NCBI RefSeq assembly: GCF_022179645.1 | Contig: NZ_BPRA01000014.1 | Coordinates: forward strand, 124,001-188,000 | Length of the DNA stretch: 64,000 nt | Reading direction: 5' to 3' | From: Methylobacterium thuringiense | Lineage (GTDB): Bacteria; Pseudomonadota; Alphaproteobacteria; Rhizobiales; Beijerinckiaceae | In this document: positions 41,075 to 50,376 of the stretch, piece by piece | Layout: every line of letters begins with the position of its first letter | Numbering within the stretch: the stretch's first letter is position 1 | Notes under the pieces: generated by a model | What the model saw: only the letters and a program-made list of their open reading frames with translations | What the model was told of the DNA's origin: nothing | Databases searched by the model: none | Made by a program: the position numbers and the translations under genes

Positions 41075-41227
41075 TCAGATGCGTCCGGTGAGCAGCAGCA
41101 CGATCAGGACGATGATCAGGATGCCGCCGAGGCCGAAGCCGGCACCGCGATAATTGCCGCCGCCGAGGAAGTTGCCGCCGCCGAACAGAGCCAGAATCAG
41201 GATGATGAGAATGATGGTGGTAAGCAT
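41075..41227 (-). CDS. DUF3309 family small membrane protein
   Basis: The 50-residue peptide consists of two hydrophobic helices (TTIILIILILALFGGG and GGILIIVLIVLLLTGRI) joined by a Gly/Asn-rich turn (NFLGGGNYRGAG). This is the DUF3309 pattern, very common in Methylobacterium and Bradyrhizobium, with no known function. It was missed by length filters, but ATG 41227 and the family match support it. Confidence 0.88.
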   Translation of the reverse strand: MLTTIILIILILALFGGGNFLGGGNYRGAGFGLGGILIIVLIVLLLTGRI

Positions 41228-41324
41228 CGACGGGAACTCCGATACGCCCAAGCGTCGTCGCTTGAGCTAGACCGTTGCAACGCGGTGACGCGGCATTCCG
41301 TTCACGTGATTTTGCAAAGATTTG

Positions 41325-42374
41325 TCAGGACGTTGGGGATGGAGCCCGCCAATCCGGTAACGCACCTGTGTCCGCCCCCAGCCAATCCGGCGTCGGCAGG
41401 CCGCGTTCTCTCAAAAATTCGGGGTTGAACAGCTTCGAGGCGTAGCGCGCCGCGCCGTCGCAGAGGATGGTCACGATGGTGTGGCCCGGGCCGAGATGGC
41501 GCGCCAGACGGATCGCGCCGGCGACGTTGATGCCCGAGGACCCCCCGAGGCTGAGCCCTTCCTCCCGCATCAGCTGGAAGACGATTGCGACCGCCTCGGT
41601 GTCGGGGATTCGGAACGAGACGTCGGGCGTGAAGCCTTCGAGGTTCTTCGTAATCCGGCCCTGGCCGATGCCTTCCGTGATGGACGAACCTTCGGCCTTG
41701 AGCGTGCCGGTGGTGTAGTGCGCGTGGAGCGCCGAACCCTCGGGATCGGACAGGGCGATCGTCACGCCGGGCTTTCTCGCCCGCAACGCCTCGGCGACGC
41801 CGGCGAGCGTACCGCCGGTGCCGGCCGCACAGACGAAGCCATCGACCGTTCCACCCGTCTGATCGAAGATTTCCGGGCCGGTCGTATCTACATGCGCCTG
41901 CCTGTTGGCGGTGTTGTCGAACTGATCGGCGAAGAAGGCGCCGGCCGGCTCGCTCGCAGCCAGCTTGTCCGCAAGGCGCCGTGCGGCATGGACGTAATTG
42001 TTCGGGTTGGCGAAGGCCACGGCCGGCACCTCGACGAGGCGTGCACCGGCGAGGCGCAGCGTCGCCTTCTTCTCGGCCGACTGGGTCTCCGGGATGACGA
42101 TGACGGTGCGGTAACCGCGCACCGCCGCCACGAGCGCCAGCCCGATCCCGGTATTGCCGGCCGTGCCCTCGACGATGGTGCCGCCGGGCCGGATCAGCCC
42201 CTTCTCCTCGGCATCCCGCACGATCGAGAGCGCCGCCCGGTCCTTTACGGAGAGGCCGGGATTGAGGAATTCGGCCTTGCCGAGAATGGTGCATCCGGTC
42301 TCGCCCGAGGCACGGGCGAGCCTGATCAGCGGGGTTCCGCCGATCGCGGCGAGGATGTCGGATTTCGTCTGCAT
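41325..42374 (-). CDS. cysK: Cysteine synthase A
   Basis: The 349-residue PLP enzyme makes cysteine from O-acetylserine and sulfide. The PLP lysine is Lys44 in LNPGLSVKDRAAL, the substrate loop is VEGTAGNTGIGLA, the phosphate loop AAGTGGTLAGVAEAL, and GGSSGINVAGAI is near the C-terminus. TAGNTG in place of the usual TSGNTG and the longer C-terminus belong to the eukaryote-like/plasma long form common in alphaproteobacteria. Start ATG 42374 gives MQTKSDILAAIGGTPL. It lies downstream of rmd on the same strand but with an 83-base gap. Confidence 0.92.
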   Translation of the reverse strand: MQTKSDILAAIGGTPLIRLARASGETGCTILGKAEFLNPGLSVKDRAALSIVRDAEEKGLIRPGGTIVEGTAGNTGIGLALVAAVRGYRTVIVIPETQSAEKKATLRLAGARLVEVPAVAFANPNNYVHAARRLADKLAASEPAGAFFADQFDNTANRQAHVDTTGPEIFDQTGGTVDGFVCAAGTGGTLAGVAEALRARKPGVTIALSDPEGSALHAHYTTGTLKAEGSSITEGIGQGRITKNLEGFTPDVSFRIPDTEAVAIVFQLMREEGLSLGGSSGINVAGAIRLARHLGPGHTIVTILCDGAARYASKLFNPEFLRERGLPTPDWLGADTGALPDWRAPSPTS

Positions 42375-42457
42375 GGCCGCAGATTTAAGCGGGGCCGGAG
42401 CGCTTGGCGAGAGAAGGGTTTTTTCTATGCCGTGGCCGCGGGAGATGAAGCCGCTCC

Positions 42458-43417
42458 TCAACCGATAGCACTGCGGGCCGCGGCGAGGACGTCGGACAGC
42501 GTCTTGGCCCAATCGATCGACGGTGCCCAGCCGATGGCGGCGTGGAGGCGGCCGGCATCGCCGATGGCGATCGGGATTTCGGAGGGGCGCATCCGGTCCG
42601 GGGCTTGCGCGACGGTGAAGGGCCGTAGCGCCAGCGCTCTCAGATCGTTCAGAATGCTCTCGATGGAGCGTGGCTGGCCGGAGCAGATGTTGAGGATCGT
42701 GCCGCTCGGGAGATTTTCGGCTGAGGCGATCAGATCGACATAGGCTCGGGCCACGTCGGCGACGTCGAGGAAATCGCGCTGCGCGGTAAGGTTGCCGACC
42801 TCCAGGCGCGGCGGGGACAATCCGGCCTCGATCCGGGCGATCTGCCCGGCGAAGCTCGGCACGACGAAGCGCTCGTCCTGGCCGGGGCCGGTATGGTTGA
42901 ACGGCCGCAGGATCACCAGCCGCACGTCCGTGGGTGCGAGGATGTCGAGAAGCATCTGCTCGCCGATCCATTTCGAGCGGGCATAGCTCCCGGCAGGCTC
43001 CGGCAAGACGGTCTCGTCGGTGGAGCGCCCCGAGAGAAAGGCGCGGCCGTAGACCTCCCCCGAACTGACGAAGAACAGGTTGGCGTTCGAGGCTTCCTTC
43101 AGAACGACGTCGACCAGATTGAACAGGCCGCCGACATTCGCCCGCCAAGCCGAGAGCGGATCGGCCGCCGATTGCTGCACGGCCGAGATCGCGGCGAGAT
43201 GCAGGATGTCGGTGGGCCGGAACGCGGCAAGGCACTGCGCCAGCGCATCGGCATCCAGCAGGTCGACCTGCCGGTACTCGACGCCGTCGAGCGGATGAGC
43301 AAGCGCGCTCCGGCCAAGGCCGAGGATGGCGTCACCGGCCCCGAACCGGCCGCGCAGGGCCGTGACGACGTGGCGACCGACGAAGCCGGCCGCCCCCGTG
43401 ACGAGTATCCGTCTCAT
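42458..43417 (-). CDS. rmd: NAD-dependent epimerase/reductase, GDP-6-deoxy-D-mannose reductase type
   Basis: The 319-residue extended SDR has VTGAAGFVGRHVV at the N-terminus, a Ser in FVSSGEVYG and the catalytic YARSKW. Together with gmd just upstream it should reduce GDP-4-keto-6-deoxymannose to GDP-D-rhamnose (Rmd). A GDP-fucose synthase would have a different epimerase-type His/Cys pair, which I do not see. The ATG at 43417 starts the Rossmann strand; a longer frame upstream has no support. Product is probably used in surface polysaccharide. Confidence 0.85.
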   Translation of the reverse strand: MRRILVTGAAGFVGRHVVTALRGRFGAGDAILGLGRSALAHPLDGVEYRQVDLLDADALAQCLAAFRPTDILHLAAISAVQQSAADPLSAWRANVGGLFNLVDVVLKEASNANLFFVSSGEVYGRAFLSGRSTDETVLPEPAGSYARSKWIGEQMLLDILAPTDVRLVILRPFNHTGPGQDERFVVPSFAGQIARIEAGLSPPRLEVGNLTAQRDFLDVADVARAYVDLIASAENLPSGTILNICSGQPRSIESILNDLRALALRPFTVAQAPDRMRPSEIPIAIGDAGRLHAAIGWAPSIDWAKTLSDVLAAARSAIG

Positions 43418-43685
43418 ACGCTGCTCGGCTCGCTCAGAACCCGTTACCCCGGCCTCCATGCTTTCTAGCGCCAAACCACGCCGTTTTTGGTGAACACGGC
43501 AAAACTTCCACCGAGATAACGGTGCAGGCGGGTCTGAGGACAGGACATCGGCTCATAGGGATGAGGTCCTGATCCGAGCCGGCACCGGCCGAGCGTCGCG
43601 CAGACCCCACTGGGCTGAGCGGGACCGCGCACGCCGGCACGCAGCCCGAACAGTGGCCGACGGGCCGTCTCGATTCGACCGGCGA

Positions 43686-45034
<1,349 letters not shown>

Positions 45035-45247
45035 TCACGAATCCAGGTAGCCGGTCCTGCGAAGCGCTGCGGCAACCGCCTCGAAATACGGCTCGCCCAC
45101 CGAGAGCTGGTCGGGAGAGGCCGGCCCGTCGGATTGGGAGACGGGCTCCGCGTCGACCTCCGAGCTGGAGCTTTTCACCACGAGCCCGGACGCGCCGAGG
45201 CCGAAGAACCCGGCGGCTGCCAGGATCGTATCGCTTGCCGTGATCAT
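45035..45247 (-). CDS. Hypothetical small protein, possible single membrane segment
   Basis: The 70-residue protein has an N-terminal hydrophobic stretch (ILAAAGFFGLGASGLVV) and a polar, acidic C-terminal part (SVGEPYFEAVAAALRRTG). GAGGG lies nine bases upstream of ATG 45247. No family was recognised. The coding case rests on start site and composition only. Confidence 0.45.
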   Translation of the reverse strand: MITASDTILAAAGFFGLGASGLVVKSSSSEVDAEPVSQSDGPASPDQLSVGEPYFEAVAAALRRTGYLDS

Positions 45248-45528
45248 CGCCGACAGCCCTCGCGGCGCGCCATGGCCGCTGCGGACAACCGTTAACCCAA
45301 TTGCAACCGATTTGCGGCGAATCGGTCCGCGGCAGCGAGAATTTGCAGTCTCGGCAAGTGTTCGGGCGCAAACGTGGCCTGTGCGGGACGGAAAGCGTTG
45401 CCGTGTTGCATCGCACTCGGTTCGGCTGCCGGTTTCCGGCGACGTGAGGCGGGAGCGTAGCAGCGGCGCGCGGCCCGAACCGCTACACAGCCCATCCCGA
45501 ATCTCCGGATCAGGTTCCCGACATCCCC

Positions 45529-45609
45529 ATGACGGTCATCGCTCTCGTGCTCGCCGGCAATCTTCTTCTCGCCGGGCTGTTCTCTCTCGTCGCCGTCGCC
45601 TTCGATTGA
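45529..45609 (+). CDS. Possible 26-residue membrane microprotein
   Basis: ATG to TGA encodes MTVIALVLAGNLLLAGLF followed by SLVAVAFD, a single hydrophobic helix. A hairpin follows immediately. The ribosome binding site is poor and no family is known, so this is speculative. Confidence 0.3.
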   Translation: MTVIALVLAGNLLLAGLFSLVAVAFD

Positions 45610-45617
45610 AGTCCTAC

Positions 45618-45644
45618 TCGGCGAAACGGTGCCCGTTTCGCCGA
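45618..45644. repeat. 27-nt palindromic repeat, copy 2
   Basis: Perfect 12-base arms TCGGCGAAACGG and CCGTTTCGCCGA around TGC. Same size, loop type and core as 40999-41025. It may double as a terminator. Confidence 0.6.
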
Positions 45645-45888
45645 AGGACGGCCGTGAACGAAGCAGGTTCTAGGGCCGGCTTCCGCTTCGAACAGATTTC
45701 GGGAAAGACATTTTCGGGTTTTCCGATGAGATCTTCTCGAAAACACGCAGTGAAGCCTCGGCCTGACGAGGCGCAGACCCGGTGCGGAGCCGGATAGACC
45801 GAAGAGGTCCGGACACCGTCCTGCGCAGAGGCCGAGGGGCGCCCGGTCCTGCCGGATCGCGGCGGACGGCCGGAATGTCCCTGAGGGA

Positions 45889-46077
45889 TCAGCCCTTTGG
45901 GCCCTGCAGCTTGGCGAGCAGCGCTTCGAGGCGCTCGCTGACCGGCTCGGCGAGGGAGGCGGCGTAGTGGGAGCGCAGGCTCTTGCCGAGATGCCGGCGC
46001 ACGGTGGCGCTCAAGGGGGGCGTGTCGGCGTGGTGCGGCCGCGTGTCGGTCCTCGGCTCGCTCTGGATCTTGGCCAC
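45889..46077 (-). CDS. NepR-like anti-sigma factor
   Basis: The 62-residue protein ends with the NepR pattern: VRRHLGKSLRSHYAASLAE then PVSERLEALLAKLQ, corresponding to the two helices by which NepR binds EcfG or the PhyR sigma-like domain. NepR blocks the general stress sigma factor until phosphorylated PhyR removes it. The start is GTG 46077, seven bases after GAGGAG; this gives the usual short length. No phyR, ecfG or sensor kinase gene lies in this window, so it is an orphan copy. The family call is by motif and size; the partner is unknown. Confidence 0.8.
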   Translation of the reverse strand: MAKIQSEPRTDTRPHHADTPPLSATVRRHLGKSLRSHYAASLAEPVSERLEALLAKLQGPKG

Positions 46078-46343
46078 GGAACCACTCCTCGCACGACGCG
46101 ACCGGATGCGCCCTCGGTCCCACCCTGCGCCGCGAGGGTTAAGATCGCTTTTACGATCCATGATGGTGAACCGTTCACCTCGATGCGCATCCTGGGTGGC
46201 ATCGTCCGATGCCGTGGGAATGCCGGGATGGACATCAGAGTCCCGAAATCATGCCTTCGTATGGAGGCCTCCCCGGGCGGTGCCGTCACTCCGGGTTCCC
46301 TCCCGCGAGCGGGCGCCTGACCCGCCCGGACGCGCCGCCGCCA

Positions 46344-46538
46344 ATGGATCCGGCAAAGCTGCTGCGCGACCTTGCCGGCCTCAAGCGCCTGCTCGACGAC
46401 CTCGACGCCTCCGCGGCGAAGGCGGCCGAGGCCGCTGCGCTGGCGACGCGGCGCGCCGAGATCGCCGTCGAGCGCCAGCTGCAGCAGCAATGCAGTGCGA
46501 TCCGCCGGGCCATCCAGTCGCTTCCAGCCAGGCGATGA
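46344..46538 (+). CDS. Hypothetical small coiled-coil protein
   Basis: The 64-residue protein is nearly all helical with heptad-like Leu/Ala spacing (LLRDLAGLKRLLDDLDASAA, AEIAVERQLQQQCSAI). No family is known. ATG 46344 is the first that excludes the disordered upstream frame; the ribosome binding site is not strong. Confidence 0.4.
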   Translation: MDPAKLLRDLAGLKRLLDDLDASAAKAAEAAALATRRAEIAVERQLQQQCSAIRRAIQSLPARR

Positions 46539-47075
46539 CGGCGCGAGCGCCCTTTCGTACGATCGCCCTTGCGACCGGCGTCCACGCCCGTGTCGCTCCT
46601 CATGCCGTTTCCAGCCGATCGGTTCGGGTGCGCGCATCCCCTCGCCCCGCTTGCGGGGAGAGGGCCGCGACGACCTCGTCGTCGGCGCGGCGAGGCGGCA
46701 GCCGAAGGCGAGGGGGCTTCGTCGGGAAAGCTCCTTTCGGACCCCCCCTCACCTTCGCTTCGGCTTCGCCTGCAATTCCTTCATGGACGACAGGGTCCAT
46801 GAAGGCCTCTCCCCACCCGAAGTCGGGCCTGCCCGACTTCGGCGCATGAAGCAGATCTCGGGCAGGCCCGAGATCTGTGCGGGGAGAGGGGATGCGCACA
46901 GCCCGCTTCGATCAACCGGAAACGGTCTCATACGGTTTCCGGCTGAAACGGCCGGTCCAGCCGGCCAGGAACCGTGTCGTCTCCTGCGGCCTTGCTTCGG
47001 AACAACCTGAAGACGGCTTGAATCGGCGGGCGTCGCGGTAAGCGCGCGTTAAGCACGCTTTGGCAAAGTGACGGC
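46539..47075. other. Intergenic, mostly a MITE-like repeat
   Basis: About 540 bases between small genes. 46605-46925 is a repeat element, listed separately; the rest has no supported gene. Confidence 0.6.
46605..46925. repeat. MITE-like element, copy A
   Basis: About 320 bases bounded by inverted ends: CCGTTTCCAGCCGATCG on the left and, on the right, the complement of CCGTTTCCGGTTGATCG. The match continues inward for about 45 bases (GCGCATCCCCTC). Inside are hairpins built from CCCGCTTGCGGGG, CCGAAGTCGGGC and similar. It carries no coding frame. Confidence 0.65.
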
Positions 47076-47969
47076 ATGGTTGCGCTCCTCACAGTCCTGC
47101 ATCGTACGGCCCGGCTCGGGCTGATCCCGGCCCTATGCGGGCTCGGCGCGGCGCAGGCCGCCGACCTGCCCCTGCGCTCGTCCCTGCCGCCGATGGAGCA
47201 GCTGCCGCCGCCCGCGCCGCCGCCGGTCTGGGGCGGGTTCTCTATCGGGGCCGATGCCGGCTACATCCGCACCGGCACACAGCACCTGAAGACCGTCGGC
47301 ACCACGCCGGAGGAGCAGGCGCTGATCGATTTCGGCAATCTCGGCGCCGTGGCCCTGGCGGGCAGCTCCTACGTGCTGCGTGGCGGCCTCGGCTACGACC
47401 TGCAATTCACGCCGGGCTCCGGCTTCGTCGTCGGCCTCGCCACCGACGCGCTCTACACCAACATCCAGCGGACCCGCACCACCGGCTTCGGCTTCGGCGG
47501 AAGCGACTTCGCGATCGAGGCGCGCCAGACCCTCGATTTCCTCGGCACCGTGCGCGGCCGCCTCGGCTACGCCTTCGGCCCCGTGCTGCTCTACGGCACC
47601 GGCGGCTTCGCCTATGGCGGCATCGGCGTCTCGGGGCAGACGGGGGTGTCGAGCGTCCAGTATAGCGGCCTCTACGATGCCGGCCGCTACGGCGGCATCG
47701 ATACCGGCTTCGTCTATGGCGGCGGCATCGAGATGATGGCGCCGGACGGCTTCGTGCCGGGCTTCGTCACCCCCGGGCGCCTCTCCTTCAAGGTCGAATA
47801 CCTGCGCTACGACCTCGGGCGCCGCACCGTCCCGGTCAACGGCGTCGGGCCGGTCTACGGCCCCGGCGGCCTCATGCCCGCCGGCCACACGGCCGACGTC
47901 ATCGCCCGCACGCAGGGCCAGCTCGTGACCGCCGGCCTCGCCTACCGGTTCTCCGGGTTGGGGTATTGA
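47076..47969 (+). CDS. Outer membrane beta-barrel protein, Omp25/31-like
   Basis: The 297-residue protein has a signal peptide (LIPALCGLGAAQA-A), then DLPLRSSLPP and a Pro linker, and an eight-strand-type barrel: WGGFSIGADAGYIRTG, LRGGLGYDLQFT, GTVRGRLGYAFGPVLLYGTG, FKVEYLRYDLGRR and the C-terminal YRFSGLGY. This is the Hyphomicrobiales porin/Omp25 group of surface proteins. The ATG at 47076 is the best start. Single-gene unit. Confidence 0.88.
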   Translation: MVALLTVLHRTARLGLIPALCGLGAAQAADLPLRSSLPPMEQLPPPAPPPVWGGFSIGADAGYIRTGTQHLKTVGTTPEEQALIDFGNLGAVALAGSSYVLRGGLGYDLQFTPGSGFVVGLATDALYTNIQRTRTTGFGFGGSDFAIEARQTLDFLGTVRGRLGYAFGPVLLYGTGGFAYGGIGVSGQTGVSSVQYSGLYDAGRYGGIDTGFVYGGGIEMMAPDGFVPGFVTPGRLSFKVEYLRYDLGRRTVPVNGVGPVYGPGGLMPAGHTADVIARTQGQLVTAGLAYRFSGLGY

Positions 47970-48146
47970 GGTCATTGGCCTTCGAGGCTTCGCCGCATAA
48001 GCGGCGGCGCGCATTCGCGCTTGCGACGGCCATCGATGGAAGACTCGCTGCCTGCGGCCGTCGGTATGACCCCTTCACGCCGCCTCGACATTCGGCTCTA
48101 AGCGCAGGCGTCGCCATACGGGCGGCGTGACGCCTCGGAGGGCGCG

Positions 48147-49457
48147 ATTTTCGACGACGGCTGGTCTACGGCACTCGGGCTGCTCGCGGTCCTGGCGCTC
48201 GTTCTCGCCAACGGATTCTTCGTGGCGGCGGAGTTCTCCCTCGTCGCGGTGCGGCGCAGCCGGGTGGCCGAGCTCGTCAACGAGAAGCGGCTCAACGCCA
48301 AGGCGCTCCAGCACGCCACCGACAAGCTCGACGCGCATCTCGCCGCGACCCAGCTCGGCATCACGATTTCGTCCCTGGCGCTGGGCTGGGTCGGCGAACC
48401 GGCGCTGGCGCATCTCGTCGAGCCGGCCTTCGCCTGGCTGCCCGAAAAATTCGCCGGCATCGGTGCGCATACGCTCTCCGTCGCGATCGCTTTCGTGATC
48501 ATCACCGCCCTGCACATCGTCCTCGGCGAGCTCGCCCCGAAGAGCCTCGCGCTCCAGCGTAGCGAGCGCACGGCGCTGGTGATCGTGCGGCCGCTCGGCC
48601 TGTTCCTGATGGTGTTTCGCCCCGCCATCATGTTCCTCAACGGGCTCGGCAACGGCGTCTTGAAGCTGATGGGCCTGCAGCCCGGCACCGGCGAGGAGAA
48701 CCTGCCCTCCCCGGCCGAGCTGAGCCTGCTCGTCACCGCGAGCCACGATGCCGGGTTCCTGCACGAGGCGCAGGAGGACGCGGTGGCCCGCATCCTCGCC
48801 ATCGGCGAGCGCCGCATCCGCGAGATCGTGACGCCGCGCGGCGAGGTCGACTGGGTCGACCTCGACGACAGCCCGGAGGAGATCGTCCGCGCCATCCGCG
48901 AGTGCCGCCACGAGCAGATCGTGGTCTCGCGCGCCTTCATCGACGACGTGGTCGGCGTGCTGCGCAAGCAGGACCTGCTCGACCAGCTCCTCGACGGCAA
49001 GGCGCCGGACGTGGCGGCGGCGATGCGCGAGCCCATCGTCGTGCACGAGGGCCTCGCCATCCTGAAGGTGCTGGAGGCGTTCCGCACCAAGCCGGTGCGC
49101 ATGGCGATCGTCGTCGACGAGTACGGCAGCCTCGAGGGCATCGTCACCCAGACCGACCTGCTGGAGGCCATGGCCGGCGAGATCCCTGACCCCGGCGAGG
49201 AGCAGATGGTGGTCGAGCGCGCCGACGGCACGCTGCTCATCGACGGCATGATGCCGGCGGGCGAGGCCTTCGACCGGCTCGACTTCGCCGACAAGCCGCG
49301 CACCGACGACTTTTCGACGCTGGCCGGCTTCGTCATCGTCGAGCTCGGCCGCATCCCCACCGAGGGCGACGCCATCGAGACGCAGGGCTGGCGGCTGGAG
49401 GTGATCGACATGGACGGGCGCCGGATCGACAAGATCCTGGCGCAGCGGGTGCCGTAG
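48147..49457 (+). CDS. CNNM/CBS-domain transporter (hemolysin/CorC family)
   Basis: The membrane CNNM domain (about 1-190), two CBS domains (REIVTPRGEVDWVDLDD and PVRMAIVVDEYGSLEGIVT) and a C-terminal CorC/HlyC domain (FSTLAGFVIVELGRIPTEGD) identify a magnesium/cobalt efflux-type protein. The first membrane helix (TALGLLAVLALVLANGFFVA) begins upstream of the first GTG at 48222. The frame is open only back to 48102 and has no ATG, GTG or TTG before that helix. The best start is ATT 48147, preceded by GGAGGG, giving a 436-residue protein. Confidence 0.85.
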   Translation: MFDDGWSTALGLLAVLALVLANGFFVAAEFSLVAVRRSRVAELVNEKRLNAKALQHATDKLDAHLAATQLGITISSLALGWVGEPALAHLVEPAFAWLPEKFAGIGAHTLSVAIAFVIITALHIVLGELAPKSLALQRSERTALVIVRPLGLFLMVFRPAIMFLNGLGNGVLKLMGLQPGTGEENLPSPAELSLLVTASHDAGFLHEAQEDAVARILAIGERRIREIVTPRGEVDWVDLDDSPEEIVRAIRECRHEQIVVSRAFIDDVVGVLRKQDLLDQLLDGKAPDVAAAMREPIVVHEGLAILKVLEAFRTKPVRMAIVVDEYGSLEGIVTQTDLLEAMAGEIPDPGEEQMVVERADGTLLIDGMMPAGEAFDRLDFADKPRTDDFSTLAGFVIVELGRIPTEGDAIETQGWRLEVIDMDGRRIDKILAQRVP

Positions 49458-49463
49458 CGAGAC

Positions 49464-49943
49464 TCACCGGCGCTTCGGCGCCGCTATGTCCAGCCGCGCC
49501 GTCGCCGGCTTCGCGGAGGCCGCCTTCAGCAGGGCGGCCCAGTCGTCGGGCGGATCGCCCGCGTCGAGCATCTTGCGGAACACGCGGTAGGCGTCGGTCT
49601 TCGACCCGTAGGTGCGCAGGCTGTGCTCGTCGTTCACCCAGGCGAAGACGATGACCTTGCTTCGGCTGTCGTAGCGGAAGAACAGCCGGAACCGGCCGTT
49701 GCCGAACTTGGCGCGGAACCAGTGTTTTCGCGATGCGCCGAGGGTGTCGCCCTGCCGGTACTCGGTGCGGCTCGGGTCCTGCGGCACGATCTCGAAGATC
49801 AGCTTTTGCAGCATGGCGAGCAGCTTCGCGTTGGCGCTGCCCCCTGTTGGATCGGCGGCCTTCTCAACGGCGTCCGTCAGCCGCCCGAGCTGGTCGAGCA
49901 GCAGCGGGTGGGCGAAGAGCGTCCAGCCGTCGACGACGATCAT
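49464..49943 (-). CDS. yhaV: Type II toxin YhaV
   Basis: The 159-residue protein is the ribosome-associated RNase toxin of the PrlF-YhaV pair. WTLFAHPLLLDQL at the N-terminus, EYRQGDTLGASRKHWFRAKF, RFRLFFRYDSRSKVIVFAWVND and LRTYGSKTDAYRVFRKML are all YhaV features; the RelE-like active residues Arg and Tyr are present. It begins three bases after the PrlF stop, so the two are co-translated. It looks intact. Confidence 0.94.
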   Translation of the reverse strand: MIVVDGWTLFAHPLLLDQLGRLTDAVEKAADPTGGSANAKLLAMLQKLIFEIVPQDPSRTEYRQGDTLGASRKHWFRAKFGNGRFRLFFRYDSRSKVIVFAWVNDEHSLRTYGSKTDAYRVFRKMLDAGDPPDDWAALLKAASAKPATARLDIAAPKRR

Positions 49944-49946
49944 CGC

Positions 49947-50273
49947 TCAGAGCGCCACGGGGCCGTCGAGCTCCTCGTCCAGGTCGACCGCGACCCCGGC
50001 GGTGAGCGCGACCACGCGCTCCAGGAGTCTCGCGGGAATCTGCGTGATGGCCTGCGGGTTGCGCGTCATGTCCTCGGCGAGGAAGGCCAGGAAGGCTTCG
50101 ATGACCGGGTCCTGCGCGTCGGTCTCGACCCGGCTCAGGCTCACGCCGTGCTCGTCCACGACGTAGGCGATCTCTCCGCCGTAGCTGACGCCGAGCGCCT
50201 GGCGCACGGCCTTGGGCACCGTCGTCTGACCCTTCGCGGTGATCCTGCTGCGCTCCCGAAGACGAGTCGCCAT
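49947..50273 (-). CDS. prlF: Type II antitoxin PrlF (SpoVT/AbrB type)
   Basis: The 108-residue antitoxin has an N-terminal swapped-hairpin DNA-binding domain (RITAKGQTTVPKAVRQALG, then DEHGVSLSRVE) and a C-terminal YhaV-binding tail (ITQIPARLLERVVALTAG). It neutralises YhaV and represses the operon. A perfect 18-bp palindrome lies 20 bases upstream of the start and is the likely operator. Confidence 0.94.
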   Translation of the reverse strand: MATRLRERSRITAKGQTTVPKAVRQALGVSYGGEIAYVVDEHGVSLSRVETDAQDPVIEAFLAFLAEDMTRNPQAITQIPARLLERVVALTAGVAVDLDEELDGPVAL

Positions 50274-50293
50274 CGCAACCTCCGACGCCCGAT

Positions 50294-50311
50294 GTAAGGA
50301 ATATTCCTTAC
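50294..50311 (-). promoter_or_regulatory. Operator palindrome of prlF-yhaV
   Basis: GTAAGGAATATTCCTTAC is a perfect 18-bp palindrome, much more AT-rich than its surroundings, 20 bases before the prlF ATG. By analogy with PrlF in E. coli it should be bound by the PrlF dimer or PrlF-YhaV complex. Confidence 0.75.
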
Positions 50312-50376
50312 TTCAGTGATGGGTGTGGAGGCAACGGCCTTCGGTCACGGAGATCGGCCGCCCGACTCCCAAAAAA

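Larger units (their letters stand above)
45248..45888. other. Mostly non-coding region
   Basis: About 640 bases containing one possible 26-codon gene (45529-45609) and the palindrome at 45618-45644. Nothing else is supported. Confidence 0.45.
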
